Assembly: GCA_016296165.1 (NCBI GenBank)
Contig: JAEDJV010000002.1
Coordinates: 1-52,846 of the forward strand
Source: Oscillospiraceae bacterium
GTDB taxonomy: Bacteria > Bacillota > Clostridia > Oscillospirales > Ruminococcaceae
Direction of reading: 5' to 3'
DNA length: 52,846 nt
Shown here one piece after another: positions 1-7,412 of the stretch (position 1 is its first letter; every line of letters starts with the position of its first letter). The notes below the pieces were generated by a model. It was not told the DNA's origin. It worked only from the letters and a program-made list of their open reading frames with translations, and did no database searches. The position numbers and the translations under genes are program-made.

Positions 1-47
1 AAAAATATTTCAAAAATTTTGGTGAAAAAGTTGTCAAGTAATATTGA

Positions 48-902
48 CAATTTCACAAAGTATTCGAAAAAAACTTCCCGCTTGATTCCGAAGTAAGATT
101 TCTGGATCCAAACAGCGAGGATGACGAAAACACAGTACTTGAAAAGGATATCTACTTCGAAATCTGTGGAGAAAGATTTCAGATTGAGGCACAGTCCTAC
201 TGGGATGATATGATATTCCGGCTTTTTGAATACGCCGTTAGTAATCCGGAAGACGGATATGAGAAAACTGATGCCGACCACGCCGTTTATCGAATGCCTA
301 AGCAGGCTGTAGTATTCCTCAAGGGGAAAAATAAAAAACGCAATAAACTGTACATAAAACTTATTCTCCCCGATGATCAGGAGGTGGAATACTCTGTGAA
401 CGCAGTACGGGCTCTTGGTTACACTCCGAAAGAACTTGTGGAAAATGACCTCGAAATTCTTCTTCCGTTTCAGATTATCAGGATGTATAATAAAGTGAAT
501 GACTACAATGGTTACACAGATGAAAAGAAGAATATATTTCTGAGTGATTTTAGAAATATGTGTGCTGATATTCGCAACACCATGGATTCATTGCTGACAG
601 ATGAAAGAATCACAAATGATGAGTATCATGAAATGCTTAATATTACCTGCTCTCTGGAAGAGCGTATTTACAATAATATTGATGATATTAGCAAAAAAGG
701 AGTTGATTCTATGTTAAACGAAAAAGTTATGCTCAGGGATGACAGGATTAGAGCTGAGGCTGAAGAAAGAAGAAACAAAGAACTTGCTGAGATGATGATC
801 AACGACCAGAAACCTATTGACGAAATCGAAAAATATACAGGTCTGAATGTCGCTGCATTAAAATCCATAGCTCAGTCCCTCGGAAAGACCCTGGTCATTT
901 GA
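48..902 (+). pseudogene. Rpn-family recombination-promoting nuclease/putative transposase, 5'-eroded
   Basis: The C-terminal part reads like the Rpn (PD-(D/E)XK nuclease family transposase) proteins common in Ruminococcus. It has an E-A-Q motif in the frame at 186-194, followed by the typical LFEYA segment, an I-L-L-P-F-Q-I-I-R stretch and a charged C-terminal helix with a short helix-turn-helix-like tail (EIEKYTGLN). The frame is open from 48, just after TGA at 45-47, but the first ATG is at 210, downstream of the catalytic E-x-Q. A product starting at 210 (230 aa) would lack half the nuclease core. Another in-frame stop (TAA 39-41) lies upstream, preceded by codons that still look protein-like. 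The family is usually near 280-300 aa. I read this as a decayed gene, although a start or frameshift left of the window cannot be excluded. Confidence 0.6.
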
Positions 903-951
903 TCACCTTTGAATTAAGGTATGGTTTGGATTTTATATACTTAACAGAACA

Positions 952-995
952 CATCCCACCGTTTTAGCGTTATTGCTGTCTGGTGGGATGTTTTT
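952..995 (+). terminator. Intrinsic terminator after the Rpn-family gene
   Basis: Perfect 9-bp inverted repeat CATCCCACC (952-960) and GGTGGGATG (982-990) with a 21-nt loop, followed by TTTTT. Confidence 0.7.
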
Positions 996-1040
996 GCATA
1001 TATGATTTAAATAATTAAAAATACTATCCATGCAAACGGA

Positions 1041-1853
1041 ATGGATATCGGAATTTATACATCTGATTTTGAAAATGAATTTATATCACTTACTGATATC
1101 GCCAGATATAAAAGCGATGAACCTAAAGATGTAATAAAAAACTGGATGAGAAGCAAGGATACTCTGGAATTTCTGGGACTATGGGAAAAATTACATAACC
1201 CTAATTTTAAAGGGGTCGAATTCTACGCCTTTAAAAATCAGGCAGGATCAAATTCATTTACAATGTCTCCGCAGAAATGGATTGAATCAACAGTTGCAAT
1301 TGGTATAGTAGGCAAATCTGGACGATATGGCGGAACCTACGCACATTCTGATATAGCTTTTGAATTTGCTTCATGGATATCATCTGAATTCAAGCTGTAC
1401 ATAATTAACGATTACAAGCGTCTTAAAACTGAGGAAAACAGCAGACCCTCCCTTAACTGGAATCTGAACAGAGAAATTTCAGAACTGAATTACAGAGTTC
1501 ATACGGATGCAGTAAAAGCTTATCTTATTCCTCCGGAACTTACTCCAGCTCAGGTATCTTTTGCTTATGCCAGTGAAGCCGATCTCCTAAATACAGTTTT
1601 ATTTGGAAAGACATCAAGAGAATGGCGTGAAGAAAATCCTTATGCTAAAGGAAATATCAGAGACAACGTAACGAGCTATCAGCTTCTGGTTCTTTCAAAC
1701 ATGGAAAGCTATAACGCTGTCCTTATAAATCAGGGAAAATCACAGAAAGAACGAATGAAGCTTCTTCACGAACTTGCTGTTCAGCAAATGTCTACATTAA
1801 GCAAAATCGAACTCAGTAATCTTCCCGGAATAGAACAGAAAAGTGATACTTAA
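1041..1853 (+). CDS. KilA-N domain protein
   Basis: 270-aa protein of the KilA-N family, DNA-binding proteins typical of phages, plasmids and bacterial accessory regions. The N-terminal part has the hallmark 'FISLTDIARYK', then 'NWMRSKDTLEFLGLWE', and around residues 85-115 the conserved 'GRYGGTYAHSDIAFEFASW' and 'FKLYII.DY.RLK' motifs. The C-terminal half is the helical extension seen in the bacterial orphan members (TSYQLLVLSNMES). The usual N-terminus of this subfamily begins a few residues earlier (..ANG.DIGIYT). The frame is open back to 1011 without ATG/GTG/TTG, so the ATG at 1041, which has only a weak upstream ribosome site, may be a slightly shortened start or an ATT/ATA codon may be used. 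The gene sits alone between terminators next to a recombinase remnant. The precise role of these orphan KilA-N proteins is unknown to me. Confidence 0.8.
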   Translation: MDIGIYTSDFENEFISLTDIARYKSDEPKDVIKNWMRSKDTLEFLGLWEKLHNPNFKGVEFYAFKNQAGSNSFTMSPQKWIESTVAIGIVGKSGRYGGTYAHSDIAFEFASWISSEFKLYIINDYKRLKTEENSRPSLNWNLNREISELNYRVHTDAVKAYLIPPELTPAQVSFAYASEADLLNTVLFGKTSREWREENPYAKGNIRDNVTSYQLLVLSNMESYNAVLINQGKSQKERMKLLHELAVQQMSTLSKIELSNLPGIEQKSDT

Positions 1854-1883
1854 TTGATACTCAACTGATACTCGTTTGATACT
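1844..1883 (+). repeat. Four direct copies of TGATACT at 11-bp period
   Basis: TGATACT occurs at 1844, 1855, 1866 and 1877, each separated by 4 unconserved bases, so the period is exactly 11 bp (one helical turn). The first copies overlap the stop of the KilA-N gene. A degenerate copy (TGATACA) is at 1902-1908 and an inverted copy (AGTATCA) at 1987-1993. The arrangement suggests a cooperative protein-binding array, such as an iteron or arm-type integrase site. Confidence 0.75.
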
Positions 1884-1964
1884 GACATGCGACTTACGGC
1901 ATGATACAATAAGTATGCTAGCAGATTATATGCTCTGCATACGAATAAATTAAATATTATAATT

Positions 1965-2003
1965 GAAGCCTTGGTACCATTAATGTAGTATCAGGGCTTT
2001 TTT
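1965..2003 (+). terminator. Intrinsic terminator downstream of the KilA-N gene
   Basis: The arm starting AAGCC at 1966 pairs with the arm ending GGGCTT near 1998 (several G-U pairs extend the stem to about 13 bp). A run of six T residues follows. Confidence 0.6.
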
Positions 2004-2043
2004 ATGCCCGAAAACATCTGTCGGCAAATACAAAGCAGCAATG

Positions 2044-2078
2044 AGGACTTGCGGATTTTATCCGCAGGTCCTTTTTTT
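2044..2078 (+). terminator. Intrinsic terminator directly upstream of the recombinase fragment
   Basis: AGGACTTGCGGA (2044-2055) pairs with TCCGCAGGTCCT (2061-2072) with one G-U pair and a 5-nt loop, followed by a run of seven T. It is the second strong plus-strand terminator in 110 bp, with no gene between them, which fits deletion of a gene that once separated them. Confidence 0.75.
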
Positions 2079-2102
2079 CTGCCCTAAAACAGGAGCTGAC
2101 AG

Positions 2103-2549
2103 ATGAAAAGGTATTACAGCGGATTTCGTGTGTCCGAGCTGCTTGAACTGAAACGTGAGAATGTCAACATTGAGGAGCATTGTTTCAAAGTGGTGGAGAG
2201 CAAGACCGAAAGCGGTATCCGTGTTGTACCGATACACGACAGAACATACCCATTCTTCAAGAAATGGTATGAGGACGGGAACGAGTATCTGCTCCATACT
2301 CCCGACGGCAAGCAGTTCATCTACCGCAACTACTACGATTCCTACCGGACACCTGTTATGGAGCTGATCGGCTGCTCACACAAGCTCCACGATACCCGTC
2401 ATACGTGTATCTCGATGATGACCGAGAAAGAGGCATCGCCTACGCTGATAAAGAAGATCGTCGATCATTCAGGCGCTATGTCATTAACCGAGAAGGTTTA
2501 TACGCACGTTAATGTGCAGGAGATGTTGGAGGCTATTAATAAGATATAG
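2103..2549 (+). pseudogene. Tyrosine recombinase, C-terminal catalytic fragment
   Basis: 148-aa open frame with most of the catalytic set of a tyrosine (phage-type) integrase: Arg9 in 'SGFRVSELL', a likely beta-hairpin Lys34 in 'ESKTESGIRVVPI', His96-x-x-Arg99 in 'HDTRH', His122 in 'VDHSG' and the nucleophile Tyr133 in 'VYTHVN'. The N-terminal SAM-like core-binding domain and the arm-binding domain (normally about 200 residues more) are missing. A terminator, not coding sequence, lies directly upstream. The fragment is visibly richer in G+C than its neighbours. Even if translated from the ATG at 2103 it would be expected to bind DNA poorly. I interpret it as the relic of an integrase that mobilised this island. 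Confidence 0.75.
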
Positions 2550-2557
2550 GTATAAAG

Positions 2558-2589
2558 AAACCGCTGAGGGATAATCTCTCAGCGGTTTT
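2558..2589. terminator. Bidirectional terminator between recombinase fragment and rloB
   Basis: AAACCGCTGAG (2558-2568) pairs with CTCAGCGGTTTT (2578-2589) around a 9-nt loop. It is flanked by A and T tracts and so could stop both convergent genes. Confidence 0.7.
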
Positions 2590-2598
2590 GCTATGTAT

Positions 2599-3393
2599 TC
2601 AATTGTCTTCGTATTGGTCATCAATTTCTTTAATGCTTTTTAAAAGCCTATATACGGTTGTACCTAAATCAGTAGGGTAATTACATTTAGGAGAAGAATC
2701 AAGGTTTTCGGCTCTAACAATTGCGTTATTTATAGCTTTTTTATCATATTTTTTGTAGTGAGCTTTATTTATATGCTTATTCTTTTTTAGTGCAACCTTT
2801 AACTCAGATAATCTATTTTTGTAATGATCTGTTGGCACATATGAATGTGAACTGTTTACAGCATAACGATAATCTTCTTCATTAACATCATCAAAATGAA
2901 GAAGAAGCCATAATTCAAAGAATGGATTACTCACAGCATACTGATAATTATTCTCATTACACTCATTTAATACAGCGTTCCATTTTTCAAGATTGCTTTT
3001 TCCTTCGCTATCAACTATTGTTTGATCTGTGTGATCATCTACATCCATTATAAGCCAAAATTCATCTTGATTATGCTCTTCAAAATTATATTCTTCTTTA
3101 TGTTCACTTTTATAAGCGTTCATTTTATCAAGTAAGTTTTTCGGACTGCAACTTGACACTTGTCTCGTCTCTTCAAGTGTTCTATTTTTATCGTTTTTTT
3201 TGAGAGCATCTTCAAGAACGTTTATGACTTTTACTTTTGAACCGATGTTTGCAAAAACCATATTTATTATCTTCTCAAAATATTCCCATTCCGTAACTGA
3301 ACCTTCACACGAAATGAAGATTAATTTGTCACTTGTTCTGCGTTTTGGACGTACAGGGGAAAAAGGGAGTGAGGACATTCGCTCAGCAGCCAT
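2599..3393 (-). CDS. rloB: RloB/AbiLii-like TOPRIM nuclease subunit
   Basis: 264-aa RloB-family protein. Family marks are 'FISCEGSVTEWEYF' (about residues 27-39, with the conserved acidic residue of the CEG motif), the D-V-D-D motif at 117-120 expected of a TOPRIM-like metal site, and the diagnostic 'SNPFFELWLLLHF' (155-167). The ATG is one base past the rloA stop (TAA at 3395-3397). Its ribosome site (GGAGGGA) lies inside the end of rloA, so the two are translationally coupled. RloB partners an SMC/ABC-like ATPase in restriction-linked loci and in the lactococcal AbiL abortive-infection system. The shared idea is that the ATPase licenses a nuclease during phage attack. That function is family knowledge, not shown here. 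No restriction-modification genes accompany the pair. Confidence 0.82.
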   Translation of the reverse strand: MAAERMSSLPFSPVRPKRRTSDKLIFISCEGSVTEWEYFEKIINMVFANIGSKVKVINVLEDALKKNDKNRTLEETRQVSSCSPKNLLDKMNAYKSEHKEEYNFEEHNQDEFWLIMDVDDHTDQTIVDSEGKSNLEKWNAVLNECNENNYQYAVSNPFFELWLLLHFDDVNEEDYRYAVNSSHSYVPTDHYKNRLSELKVALKKNKHINKAHYKKYDKKAINNAIVRAENLDSSPKCNYPTDLGTTVYRLLKSIKEIDDQYEDN

Positions 3394-3394
3394 T

Positions 3395-4726
3395 TTATAT
3401 TCCCTCCTTTATTACAGGAACAGCGCCAAATCTTCCAGCAAGATAATCCTTCAGGATATTCTCTTCATTTATAATGTCAAAATCAGAAAATGGTTTTAAC
3501 CTTGTTTCCCCATTTTTATTCTTTTCAATAAACCATATTTCATCTTGTCTGAAATTCTTTAGACTAAGCAGGTTTACATCATGTGTTGTGAATAAAAACT
3601 GATTATTATATGATACGTCGCCAATTGAATTAACCAGGTATTGCGTTAACTTCGTGTGAAGGCTACGATCAAGTTCATCTACGATATAGATGTTATGGGA
3701 ATTATTATCTAATCTGAATAATATCGGTAATAAATCAAGTAAACGTTGTGTTCCATCCGATTCATCATCAATATCAAAGTTAACTTTTTTTCTGTTTAAT
3801 GAATGCTCAAATTTCATTTGAATTAATGTTATTTTTCGTTTAATGCCTTCTTTGAAAATGTAAAATTTTCCATTTAAACTTATCATTCCATTTTGGATTT
3901 CTTCAATTTCATGGATTACTTCACTTGGAATATTGTACTTTTCTTCAAAATCAGAAAGATCCAAAATATTCTCTGTTGTGGATACTCTATCAACGCCAGT
4001 ATCAAGAGAATGGAGTTTTTCAGAAAGAAATTTACCGAATTGTTCGTCTTGCTGTATCTTAATAGGAGGAGCTTGAAATTTGGTATTTGGATAGATAATT
4101 TGTAATTTTTTAAACCAAGAGAGAACTATTCCCGCATGAGTTGAAGCATTTTCATATAATTTGTATAAGAAAAGCTGATCAGCTTGTTCACTCTTAATAC
4201 TTTTGGTTAATAAATCTGCTAATCCTCTTTCAACGGATTTAGACTTTGCATAAGCATCGAAAATAGTTATTCTTGTAGATAGTTTTGACGTGGTTTTTCT
4301 ATCAAACAACAAATCAAAAGTTCCAGAAGAATTCAGTATAGCAAGCCATTCTTCATGAACATATGACCTATCCAAAGAAAAACCATAGTTATATACCTGT
4401 TTGTCGATATATATTAAAAATTGAAAAGAAGTGACACCATCAAGAGATTTTATATTGCCTGCAAACTGGTTAACCTTATTAACAGCGTAATTTTTTGGAC
4501 CTTTAACAATGTAATCTCTCGCATAAGCCAACGACTGAACAAATGAGGTTTTTCCGGATGCATTGGGTCCAAAAAAAGCTCCTCTTTTTAGCACTTTCCA
4601 TTTTCCAACAACAGTATCAATTTCTATGAGAAATCTATCATCAGAAGTATCTTCAGACGGAAGCATACTGAATTCAATATTGTTTCCGATTGACTTGAAG
4701 TTACTAACAGAATACCTTAACAGCAC
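3395..4726 (-). CDS. rloA: RloA/AbiLi-like AAA (ABC-type) ATPase
   Basis: 443-aa ATPase of the RloA group. It starts with 'LLRYSVSNFKSI', has Walker A 'GPNASGKT' (53-60), an ABC/SMC-like signature segment 'DESDGTQRLL' (321-330), Walker B 'IYIVDELD' (346-353) and a switch histidine in 'FTTHD' (379-383). No coiled-coil hinge of SMC length is present. The start is GTG at 4726, chosen because a good GGAGGTGG site sits about 8 bases upstream. It is the first gene of a two-gene operon with rloB. The clear minus-strand stem-loop upstream (4818-4846) and the rpsI stop at 4963 mean it probably has its own promoter, which I could not identify with confidence. Confidence 0.82.
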   Translation of the reverse strand: MLLRYSVSNFKSIGNNIEFSMLPSEDTSDDRFLIEIDTVVGKWKVLKRGAFFGPNASGKTSFVQSLAYARDYIVKGPKNYAVNKVNQFAGNIKSLDGVTSFQFLIYIDKQVYNYGFSLDRSYVHEEWLAILNSSGTFDLLFDRKTTSKLSTRITIFDAYAKSKSVERGLADLLTKSIKSEQADQLFLYKLYENASTHAGIVLSWFKKLQIIYPNTKFQAPPIKIQQDEQFGKFLSEKLHSLDTGVDRVSTTENILDLSDFEEKYNIPSEVIHEIEEIQNGMISLNGKFYIFKEGIKRKITLIQMKFEHSLNRKKVNFDIDDESDGTQRLLDLLPILFRLDNNSHNIYIVDELDRSLHTKLTQYLVNSIGDVSYNNQFLFTTHDVNLLSLKNFRQDEIWFIEKNKNGETRLKPFSDFDIINEENILKDYLAGRFGAVPVIKEGI

Positions 4727-4817
4727 TATATACCACCTCCGATAATAGTATGCAACAATTATGGCTTAATATTCTAATTGTAGCATATTGTTCAGCCAAA
4801 ATCAAGTGCTAATAAAT

Positions 4818-4846
4818 AAGGCATTCACCACAAGGGCAAATGCCTT
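4818..4846 (-). terminator. Stem-loop downstream of rpsI, weak terminator
   Basis: AAGGCATT (4818-4825) and AATGCCTT (4839-4846) form a perfect 8-bp stem. On the minus strand it is followed by ATTTATT, a weak U-tract. It lies about 115 bases past the rpsI stop and may end the ribosomal transcript before rloA. Confidence 0.45.
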
Positions 4847-4854
4847 AAATCTTT

Positions 4855-4875
4855 GTTAGTTACCCGTTAGTTACC
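4855..4875. repeat. Tandem GTTAGTTACC repeat, 11-bp period
   Basis: GTTAGTTACC occurs at 4855-4864 and 4866-4875, with the same 11-bp spacing as the TGATACT array at 1844-1883. It sits between rloA and rpsI, where an attachment or arm site of an rpsI-targeting integrase would be expected. Confidence 0.5.
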
Positions 4876-4962
4876 GTCCGAAATTCACCATATTTCAGAT
4901 AAACCCAAACTGAACAAAACAGCGTAAACACGTGATTTTGAATACTCCCAGAAGGGATAAAA

Positions 4963-5364
4963 TTATCTCTTTGAGAACTGTGGTGCACGACGAGCAGCCT
5001 TGAGACCGTATTTCTTTCTTTCCTTCATTCTTGGGTCACGTGTGAGCATGCCTGCTGCCTTAAGTGTAGCACGAAGTTCAGGATTGAAAAGGAGGAGTGC
5101 TCTTGAAAGACCGTGTCTGATAGCACCAGCCTGACCTGTAACACCGCCGCCTGTTACTGTGCAAACGATATCGAACTTGCCAAGTGTATCTGTAAGTGTC
5201 ATTGGCTGACGAACGATGAGCTTTAATGTTTCAAGACCAAAGTAATCGTCGATGTCTCTGCCGTTGATTGTGATCTTGCCAGTTCCGTTATATACTCTAA
5301 CTCTTGCTACAGAATGCTTTCTTCTGCCTGTTCCGTAGTAGTATTTTTCTTTTGATTCGTACAT
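4963..5364 (-). CDS. rpsI: 30S ribosomal protein S9
   Basis: 133 aa, complete. The typical S9 features are 'YYGTGRRKHSVARVR' near the start, 'GKITINGRD', 'VTGGGVTGQAGAIRHGLSRALL' in the middle (split here to its core GGGVTGQAGAIRHG), and the conserved basic C-terminus ending 'AARRAPQFSKR', which reaches the P-site tRNA. It is co-transcribed with rplM 17 bases upstream, the usual rplM-rpsI pair. The AAAGGAG ribosome site is in the gap. Confidence 0.98.
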   Translation of the reverse strand: MYESKEKYYYGTGRRKHSVARVRVYNGTGKITINGRDIDDYFGLETLKLIVRQPMTLTDTLGKFDIVCTVTGGGVTGQAGAIRHGLSRALLLFNPELRATLKAAGMLTRDPRMKERKKYGLKAARRAPQFSKR

Positions 5365-5381
5365 GTTATTAAGCTCCTTTC

Positions 5382-5810
5382 TTAGAATTCACAAACTTCT
5401 GGCTTCTGAGCAGCCTGTTTGTGTTCTGCACCCTTGTATACTCTTAAACGTGTTAATGCTGCTCTGCCAAGTGTGTTGTTAGGGAGCATTCCGTTTACTG
5501 CGATCATCATAGCCTTGTCAGCCTTGTGAGCCATTAAATCCTTGTAGCTCTCTGACTTAAGACCACCGATCCAGCCTGTATGCCAGTAGTACTTCTTCTG
5601 TTCGAGCTTCTTACCTGTGAGAATAGCCTTGTCACAGTTGATGATGATTACGTGATCCCCACAGTCTACGTGTGGTGTGTATGTTGGCTTGTGTTTACCT
5701 CTTAAAATGTGAGCAGCCTTAGCAGCAACACGACCGAGAGGCTTGCCTTCTGCGTCTAAAATATACCACTTGCGGCTTACTTCGCCTGATTTAGCCATAT
5801 AAGTTGACAT
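5382..5810 (-). CDS. rplM: 50S ribosomal protein L13
   Basis: 142 aa from ATG 5810 (MSTYMAKSGEVSRKWY). A longer frame begins at 5825, but that upstream ATGGAGGA is itself the ribosome site (GGAGG, 8 bases before 5810), so 5810 is the better start. L13 marks include 'WYILDAEGKPLGRVA', 'HILRGKHKPTYTPHVDCGD' and 'GMLPNNTLGR'. L13 is an early-assembly protein of the large subunit. First gene of the rplM-rpsI operon, preceded by a consensus promoter and a leader of about 115 nt. Confidence 0.98.
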   Translation of the reverse strand: MSTYMAKSGEVSRKWYILDAEGKPLGRVAAKAAHILRGKHKPTYTPHVDCGDHVIIINCDKAILTGKKLEQKKYYWHTGWIGGLKSESYKDLMAHKADKAMMIAVNGMLPNNTLGRAALTRLRVYKGAEHKQAAQKPEVCEF

Positions 5811-5925
5811 ATCCGATTCCTCCATAAAATGATAATTTAAATATGTTAATAATTAATGCCGATAAACCAAACATTCGCAAGAAAGCCTCAAACGGCAATT
5901 ATTCAGTATTATCGCAACACAACAG
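5811..5925 (-). promoter_or_regulatory. rplM-rpsI mRNA leader, candidate L13 autoregulatory leader
   Basis: About 115 nt of untranslated leader between the predicted start site and the rplM ATG. It contains short complementary segments (for example TTGCC/GGC and CCGATA/TATCGG-like pairs). Many Firmicutes have an L13-binding leader here. I can see a structured leader, but I cannot match it to the Rfam L13_leader consensus by eye. Confidence 0.3.
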
Positions 5926-5930
5926 TATTT

Positions 5931-5959
5931 ATTATACACGTTCCCAAATGTTTTGTCAA
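5931..5959 (-). promoter_or_regulatory. Sigma-A promoter of rplM-rpsI
   Basis: On the minus strand TTGACA (5959-5954), a 17-base spacer and TATAAT (5936-5931): a perfect consensus, fitting a highly expressed ribosomal operon. Confidence 0.9.
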
Positions 5960-6102
5960 GCGAAAATTAGCCGAAATTCGGCGATTTTTTAATCGGCATA
6001 GCTTATTCTCTCATTTTCTCATTAATTTACGCTGTTTCTCTCGCTTTCTTAAAGTTCATTTCATTTTCAGAAAAAATTAAAATAACCTTGAAAATTCATT
6101 GG

Positions 6103-7344
6103 TTACAGCATTTCTCTGAACATTTCAGTCATGTAAAGAGAACCGCAGATTACCACAGATGCGTTGTTTTTACGGGCGTTCATTTTTGCAAGAATAAGCG
6201 ATTCTGATATATTTGCTGCGAGTTTTTCACATTTGATATACGAAGCGAGTTTACTCTTGTCTACTGAATTTGACGCAAATCCGTCAACGCATATTACCAT
6301 TCCTGCATAAGTAGAAATTAGCATTGCACAGGTTTCAGCGTCTTTTGTATCAACCATTCCGAAAATGACAACCGGCTTTTCTATTTCCATCGCTGTAAGC
6401 GCTGATAATAACGCACTTATCCCCGCCGGATTGTGACCGCCGTCTATTATTATATCAGGATTTCCTTTTATAACTTCAACTCTTGACAGCACCTGTACCT
6501 GCGAAAATGATTCCTTTACATTTTCTGTGCTGATTTTATATCCTTCATTTCTCAGTACTTCAATTGCCTTAATGGCTGTTGCGGCATTTATCACCTGATG
6601 TCTACCATGCATTTTAAGACGATATTCTTCTCCGTTATAGGTAAAACGTCCGCCTTCTGAATCAGTTGATATGTCCGTAAACTCTGACATCTCAGGAATA
6701 ATCAGCTCAGAATTCTTAAAAATGGTTTCTTTTTCAAAAATACTGTAAACCGCTGTGTTGTTCCATGAAACTACAACTGGTCTTTCACGCTTTATTATTC
6801 CTGCCTTCTGTATAGCTATCTCCTGAACAGTATTTCCAAGAATAGCTGTATGATCAAGTGAAATTGATGTAATAACGCAAACCAGAGAGTTTTCCACTAT
6901 ATTAGTACAGTCAAACAATCCGCCGATTCCTGCTTCGAGAAATACGATATCACATCTTTCCCTCTTAAAATATAATAAAGCAATAGCCATGGTAATCTCA
7001 AACTGTGAATACTGTTCATCGTCAACTGCCTCTGAGACAACGGTACACATCTCAGCTACATCATCATGGGAAATATTTATTCCGTTAATCCTTATTCTGT
7101 CTTCATATACTCTCATAAACGGAGATGTAAACTGCCCTGTTTTATATCCGGCATTTATGAGAGACTGCGACATAAGTTCAAGAACAGAACCTTTTCCGTT
7201 TGTTCCGGCTATGTGCACGAATTTTAAATCCATATGCGGATTTCCGAGTTTCTCCATAAGTTTTTCAGCACGACTTAAATCTTTGGCTTTTGCTCCTGTT
7301 TTGGTAAAGCTGCTGATAAAATTCATTGCTTCTGTATAGTTCAT
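6103..7344 (-). CDS. folC: Bifunctional folylpolyglutamate synthase/dihydrofolate synthase
   Basis: 413 aa, the normal length for FolC, a Mur-ligase-fold enzyme. It adds glutamate to dihydropteroate and tetrahydrofolates using ATP. Visible motifs are the P-loop 'HIAGTNGKGS' (about residues 44-53), 'GQFTSPF...ERI'-like 'GQFTSPFMRVYEDRIRING', 'FLEAGIGG', 'TSISLDHTAILGNT' and the C-terminal-domain start 'DGGHNPAG'. The ATG at 7344 follows AAGGAG. It lies downstream of valS but is separated from it by a terminator-like hairpin, so expression may drop between the two. The 143 bases between its stop and the rplM promoter are A/T-rich. They hold only one weak palindrome (GCCGAAATTCGGC at about 5970) that could help end the transcript. 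Confidence 0.95.
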   Translation of the reverse strand: MNYTEAMNFISSFTKTGAKAKDLSRAEKLMEKLGNPHMDLKFVHIAGTNGKGSVLELMSQSLINAGYKTGQFTSPFMRVYEDRIRINGINISHDDVAEMCTVVSEAVDDEQYSQFEITMAIALLYFKRERCDIVFLEAGIGGLFDCTNIVENSLVCVITSISLDHTAILGNTVQEIAIQKAGIIKRERPVVVSWNNTAVYSIFEKETIFKNSELIIPEMSEFTDISTDSEGGRFTYNGEEYRLKMHGRHQVINAATAIKAIEVLRNEGYKISTENVKESFSQVQVLSRVEVIKGNPDIIIDGGHNPAGISALLSALTAMEIEKPVVIFGMVDTKDAETCAMLISTYAGMVICVDGFASNSVDKSKLASYIKCEKLAANISESLILAKMNARKNNASVVICGSLYMTEMFREML

Positions 7345-7357
7345 TTTTTACTCCTTA

Positions 7358-7393
7358 TAAAAACCCGGATAAATACTCTGACTTACCCGGGTT
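7358..7393 (-). terminator. Terminator between valS and folC
   Basis: AAACCCGG (7361-7368) pairs with CCGGGTT (7387-7393). Read on the minus strand, the stem is followed by TTTTTA and then immediately by the folC ribosome site, so it may act as an attenuating, partial terminator. Confidence 0.6.
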
Positions 7394-7412
7394 AATATTG
7401 TTATATATTTTT

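Larger units (their letters stand above)
1..4962. mobile_element. Accessory island abutting the 3' end of rpsI, possible relic of an integrative element
   Basis: The stretch between the left edge and the rpsI stop holds only accessory genes: an eroded Rpn nuclease, a KilA-N protein, a recombinase remnant and an RloA/RloB pair. It is followed at once by a conserved ribosomal-protein operon. Two sets of short direct repeats with an 11-bp period (1844-1883 and 4855-4875) resemble arm-type integrase sites. The 3' end of rpsI is a known integration target for some streptococcal ICEs, which is family knowledge and not proof here. I found no second copy of the rpsI 3' end within the window, so no attachment-site pair is shown and the left boundary is outside the window. 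Confidence 0.35.

Noticed and set aside
4745..4962. Possible tRNA or attachment-site tRNA between rloA and rpsI
   Set aside because: No cloverleaf, T-loop GTTCRA or acceptor pairing could be traced; only a short stem-loop and the GTTAGTTACC repeat are present.
5965..6000. Strong terminator after folC
   Set aside because: The GCCGAAATTCGGC palindrome has a loop of one base and only a weak U-tract, so I do not call it as a feature.
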